The notes under the pieces were generated by a model, which saw only the letters and a list, made by a program, of their open reading frames with translations, made no database searches and was not told where the DNA came from. From Tolypocladium sp. Sup5 PDA-1 (taxonomy: Eukaryota; Ascomycota; Sordariomycetes; Hypocreales; Ophiocordycipitaceae), in assembly GCA_000750105.3 (NCBI GenBank), contig JPHH03000032.1, positions 301,729 through 365,728 on the forward strand: a DNA stretch of 64,000 bases. Reading direction: 5' to 3'. The position numbers and the translations under genes are program-made. Positions 59,653 through 64,000 of this stretch are shown here, one piece after another. The first letter of the stretch is position 1, and each line of letters begins with the position of its first letter.

Positions 59653-61060
59653 TTAGTAGCGGTAGATGTCGCTCTTGAAGGGACCCTCGACGGTGAGGCC
59701 GAGGTACTCGGCCTGGGTGTTGCTGAGGGTGCTGAGCTCGGCCTGGCAGTGGTCGAGGTGCAGACGGGCAACCTCCTCGTCCAGGATCTTGGGCAGAACA
59801 TAGACACCGACCTCCAGCTTCTCGGTCTTGGCGAACTCGACGTACTTCTTGCCCCAAGCCTCGTCGCTGGCCTTGTACAGCATGATCTGGGCCAGGACCT
59901 GGTTGGTGAAGGAGCAGGACATCACGAAAGACGAGTGACCAGTGGCGCAGCCAAGGTTGACCAGGCGGCCCTCAGCCAGCAGGATGATGTGGCGGCCAGA
60001 GGGCATCAGGAAGCGGTCGACCTGGGGCTTGATGTTCTGGACGGACTTGGCGCTCTTCTTCAACCAGGCAACGTCAATCTCAATGTCGAAGTGGCCAATG
60101 TCTAAAGGAGGTTAGATAGTGTTCTTGCGGTAATCGTCATCTCCAAAATGGTAACTTACTGCAAACAATGGCATCGTTGGGCATGGCCTCGAAGTGGACG
60201 CCGGTCAGAATGTCTCGGCAGCCAGTGGTGGTGACGAAGATCTGGCCAAACTTGGCAGCCTTCTCCATGGTGGTGACCTGGTAGCCGGCCATGGCGGCCT
60301 GGAGGGCGTTGATGGGGTCGATCTCGGTAACGATGACACGAGCACCCATGCCGTGGAGAGCCATGGCGCAGCCCTTGCCGACATCACCGAAGCCAGCGAC
60401 GACGGCGACCTTGCCGGCAATCATGACATCGGTAGCGCGCTTGATACCGTCGATGAGGGACTCACGGCAGCCGTACAGGTTGTCGAACTTGGACTTGGTG
60501 ACGGAGTCGTTGACGTTGATGGAGGGGACAAGGAGCTTCTTCTCCTTGAGCATGCGGTACAGGTGGTGGACACCGGTGGTGGTCTCCTCGGAGACACCGT
60601 AGCAGCCCTTGAGCATCTCGGGGTACTTGGAGTGAACGAGCTGGGTCAGGTCACCGCCGTCGTCGAGGATCAGGTTCAGGCTCTTGTTGTCCTTGAAGGC
60701 AACCAGCTGCTGCTCCAGGCACCAGTTGTACTCCTCCTCGGTCTCGCCCTTCCAGGCGAAGACAGGGACGCCGGCGGCAGCAATGGCAGCGGCGGCGTGG
60801 TCCTGGGTGCTGAAGATGTTGCAGCTGGTCCAGGTGACCTCGGCACCGAGAGAGGTGAGGGTCTCGATGAGGACGGCGGTCTGGATGGTCATGTGCAGGC
60901 AGCCGGCGATGCGGGCGCCCTTGAGAGGCTGGTCAGAGGCATATTTGGCGCGGGTGGCCATCAGGCCGGGCATCTCATTCTCGGCGAGCTCGATCTCCTT
61001 GCGGCCAAAGGCAGCAAGGGACAGGTCGGCGACCTTGAACTTCTGGGCGGGAGCAGACAT
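59653..61060 (-). CDS. SAH1: S-adenosyl-L-homocysteine hydrolase
   Basis: Splits S-adenosylhomocysteine into adenosine and homocysteine in the methyl cycle, removing the product inhibitor of methyltransferases; cytosolic tetramer. Two exons, 61060-60160 and 60101-59653, give 449 residues, the usual length. Visible blocks are [39 protein letters not shown] and TTTGVHHLY, the NAD loop [10 protein letters not shown], the [10 protein letters not shown] block split by the single intron, and the C-terminal [12 protein letters not shown] and FKSDIYRY that reaches into the neighbour's NAD site. The strong bias to preferred codons and the CT-rich leader before the ATG suit a highly expressed gene. Confidence 0.98.
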
Positions 61061-62154
61061 TGTGAAGGTGAGAGGATGGATTGGGGAGAGAAATGGATGA
61101 AGGAAGAGGCAATTGAGGTTTGTTGAGGGGAGGGTGAGGGTTCAAGTAGCAGGAGAGGAAGAGGGGCGGGGAGGGGGATGGACAGATTGGTGCGGCGGGA
61201 TTGGGCGGTGAAGATTGAGGGGCAAAATTTGCTGCTGCAGCGGGGCAGAATTTCCGTTCTCGTCCACGCAGCAACGCAGCAACGCAGCACCACCTGTCAG
61301 CGCCTGAAAGTCCGAACCGCTCGGACTCGGGAGCTCGGTTTCTGCCGGACATGTTCTACATACTATCCGTAGGTGGGTCGCTAAGCCGATAGTCACGGGA
61401 ACAACGGTCAATTTGGCGACCTACCTAGTAGTAGTGGTAAGAGCGAACCTGTTCCCCTGATAGCTACGACCAAATGCGGAGTATGTAATGGCACGATGCA
61501 CGTTTGATGCTAGGGTTCTGACCCGTGCATACAATGTGACGCAGCCGTAAACATATGCTAATCGCGATGAAATTACTACTGATCTCCATGCCAAACACGA
61601 GCAGTATGGGAACAATCCTTCCTATGACAAAGGCTTCCGGAGCTTGTGCGGGGGTTGATGGCGCAAGGGCCGTGAGAGGACGCGACGGGGGAAAACCGGG
61701 AAGAGCTGGGGCAGCCGGCCGATGACTGTCCCTCTCCATCGTTGAGAACTCTTGAGAAGATAGATAAATTAGAGAAATGTTTGGCCTCTAACGAATGCGG
61801 GCTTAGAGAAAACCAAGAGTAAACAAAAAACTTGGCGCACTGGGCGGCTATGATGGAGAGGGTAGCCAACGCTAGACGTGGCTGTAAAATTCTATCCAAA
61901 TATTCTACTAATTCCCATGCCAAAACTGTTTTCAAAACCTCTAGGTCCTGTTCCGCAAGGCATACCTGCAGTCCATAAACAGTGATAGTGACTGGTGATC
62001 ACAGCCTTCAGCTCCTTGAACAGCAGGTAAGACGTTCTAATGCAGTAGAGAAGGTCTACTTTCCTAAGTTTTGATCATAAAACATATGCCACTATCTTAT
62101 CAACTTCAACCCCCACGTCCAAGAAGAGGACGACAGCCTACCACTGCAAGTAGA
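61061..62154. other. Intergenic
   Basis: Promoter of SAH hydrolase and 3' flank of the MDR oxidoreductase. AT-richer than the average of the window. The 61576-61935 minus frame has no known resemblance. Confidence 0.55.
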
Positions 62155-63429
62155 TCAAACAATGGAGTAGACAAGCTTCTCAGCGCTGATGGGCCGCATG
62201 TGCTCCTCTTGCCTGGAAACACCCTTCCTCTCCGAAACCAACCCAGTTAACAGGGTGAACCCATCCGGTACGATCCGCTCCAGGCCGCCTGGCATTTTGC
62301 GAATTGGATTTGGCTGAATATTCACCTTGCCTATTTCTGCCCCTGATCCGAGGAACTCAAAGTACTTTACAGCGAATTGCCGACCCGCGGAGCTAGCAGG
62401 GAAGATAAGGCCTGTGATACGCGTCAAACAGCGCGCCTTCACAAGTTTAGGAGGAGATTATGAATTTACCTTCGCCATAGTCGATCTCAACGCCGAGCCC
62501 TTCCCACACTGCACCGTAGATGGGCTGAACCCTCAAGCTCGACGTGTCGAATCGTCCACCAGTCGGGCCGCGAAACACGTGGTACTTGCCCCGTGGGCTG
62601 AGAGTGCTGTGGACTTTCTCTACAGTATCGAGTTCAGATATCGTGTCGAGCGCAAAGTGCACTCCAGTTCCATTTGTAGCTGCCTTGACCTTGTCCGGCC
62701 AATCCGACTCATGATAGTCAATTAGGACGTCGTAGTTGTACGGCGCGGCACGCAGGAACTCATGTTTTGACGAGCTTGCTGCGCCAATAAGTCGAAACTT
62801 CTGGCCGGACGCTTGAGAAGCCAGATGAACAAACTGGGCGGCGAAAAGTCCGAGAGACGTTGACGATCCGTAGATGAAAACGGTCACTAGGTCTTCAGAG
62901 GAGATGTACCCTGAAGAAAAAGGACCGGGAAGACCGAACCGGGGAAATAGTGTTTGCGCGGCGGTCAATCCACACATGCTAATCGTGGATGCCTCCTCGA
63001 AAGATAGAGCGTCTGGCAATTTCCAGAGGAGATCATAAGGCGCCGCGACATACTCGGCAAAGGCACCAGGACGTTCGTTTGCCGAGGAAGCTGTACGACT
63101 CTGTTACCCTACCACACATAAATTTGCCATAGCTACAGAGCTTGAAACGAACCTCCTTGGAGAAACCCTGCCACACGAGCTCCATCCTTGACTCGTCCAT
63201 CAGAGGACCTCGTCAGGTCTTCGCTTCTTCCGACAACAACGCCCGCAAAGTCCGTTCCCATGACACGCTGATCTTGTCTCGCAATTGGGCCGGTAAAGTG
63301 AATCTGGTCAACAGGGTTGAGGGCCACGGCGTGCACACGGATGAGCACTTCGCCCGGCCCAGGGACTGGACGAGGAACGTCGCGAACTTCGGCCGAGGCC
63401 GTGGATAGCGTGTGGATGAGGGCCTTCAT
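62155..63429 (-). CDS. Zinc-independent MDR-family oxidoreductase (enoyl reductase-like)
   Basis: Three exons, 63429-63153, 63090-62470 and 62411-62155, give 384 residues. The start is the ATG of MKALIHTL; an earlier ATG 16 codons up would add a non-conserved peptide. The N-terminal GroES-like domain has PGPGEVLIRVHAVALNPVD and GTDFAGVV. The cofactor domain has VFIYGSSTSLGLFAAQF, the NADPH loop of this group. The catalytic-zinc Cys/His ligands of classical alcohol dehydrogenases are missing. It resembles the trans-acting enoyl reductases of fungal polyketide clusters and the ToxD-like dehydrogenases, but no polyketide synthase is in view; a cluster might lie beyond 64 kb. Substrate unknown. 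Confidence 0.88.
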
Positions 63430-64000
63430 TACTGTGGTGTTGTAACAAGTGGTGCCAGACTTTGGGAACAATTGCAATTAGCGGGTGATGCTGTCAATTG
63501 TGTGATGTTGATAATGAGAAATCCACAGCATCGTGGGACTCATCCATATTTAAACGTCTTGACGACAATGAATTCAGCTCTTCGCAATATTGCACGACGT
63601 GCTTCATAGGGACAAATGAAAAGAACGCTGCCTTGTTGCGATTTGTAATGGATAAAGCGCCTCAATACGCCATCTTATATTGGTTACGGACTAATTTAGT
63701 TACCGGATGCTGCTTACGAATTACGAAACTGCTAAGCTTAGAAAGCTGCCTTAATATCTGGGTCGGCGAGGAGATGACCCGAGAACCTGAATCCCAAACT
63801 TCAACAATTTTAACATGCCAACAACCACAACACGTTACTGTGTACGAATGTGCCCCATCCCGATCCAGTCCCAAACGTAGCATGATCAATCCCGACGTAA
63901 AGCCCGCGATCTCTTTGTTAAGGACTAAAATACCCGATGCCGAGGGAGACCCAGGGCATAGGCGTAAGCAAAGCTGAAAGTGAGTGCTTCACTAGCCGAA
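63430..64000. other. Window edge, no recognisable gene
   Basis: Upstream DNA of the MDR gene to the window end, AT-richer than the core. No open frame of interest, though a gene could begin beyond the edge. Confidence 0.5.

Noticed and set aside
62155..64000. Possible edge of a polyketide gene cluster, suggested by the enoyl-reductase-like gene
   Set aside because: No synthase, transporter or regulator is next to it in the window, and the MDR family has many other roles.

Overview
The window is nuclear DNA of a filamentous ascomycete, most likely a sordariomycete of the order Hypocreales. The genes carry short introns (mostly 48-125 bp) with GTAAGT/GTGAGT-type donors and CTAAC/CTGAC branch sites. 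Coding DNA is GC-rich with C-ending codons, and each gene has its own promoter region; there are no operons. The protein set (secreted tyrosinase, SNG1-type DUF3533 protein, HET protein, Zn(II)2Cys6 factors, M43 metalloprotease) is typical of that group. I recognise 19 genes that look intact and two broken ones.

Layout: 1-2.5 kb has no recognisable gene; 2.5-7.0 kb holds tyrosinase and L-threonine aldolase (both minus); 8.3-12.1 kb a GT17 glycosyltransferase (+) facing an ARL8 GTPase (-); 15.3-21.3 kb RNA polymerase I second-largest subunit (+) facing a secreted trehalase (-); 24.0-24.5 kb a small YbjQ/DUF74 protein (-); 27.6-31.8 kb a zinc-cluster regulator (+) facing the mitochondrial Fe-S scaffold ISU1 (-); 33.0-41.6 kb a vacuolar-type dipeptidyl aminopeptidase (+) facing clathrin heavy chain (-); 43.1-46.2 kb an SNG1-like membrane protein (+) facing a secreted M43 metalloprotease (-); 48.0-48.6 kb a YwbE-domain protein with a zinc finger (-). 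From 49.0 to 55.7 kb lies an accessory block, all on the minus strand: a decayed MFS transporter, an intact Zn(II)2Cys6 factor and a decayed HET gene. From 55.8 kb the core resumes: FMP32/DUF1640 (+), a D-2-hydroxyacid dehydrogenase (+), S-adenosylhomocysteine hydrolase (-) and an MDR oxidoreductase (-).

Most genes are conserved housekeeping functions that do not form one pathway: rRNA transcription, vesicle coat, lysosome/vacuole traffic GTPase, Fe-S assembly, methyl cycle. Six convergent pairs alternate with long, gene-free divergent intergenic regions (up to 3.2 kb), which carry a dispersed short palindromic motif of the TACTCCGTA / TACTTCGTA type. I found no rRNA, tRNA, CRISPR, or complete transposon.

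The most unusual signals are: ISU1 intron 1, where the reading frame requires a splice donor reading ATAAGT instead of GTAAGT; three introns (dipeptidyl aminopeptidase, clathrin, Zn2Cys6 factor) that are a multiple of three long and free of in-frame stops, so their retention would give in-frame protein variants; an MFS pseudogene in which the first membrane helix is fused in frame to the second half of the protein; a threonine aldolase with two possible starts that would target it to mitochondria or cytosol; and a 20-nt micro-exon in ARL8. I saw no clearly new multi-gene system.
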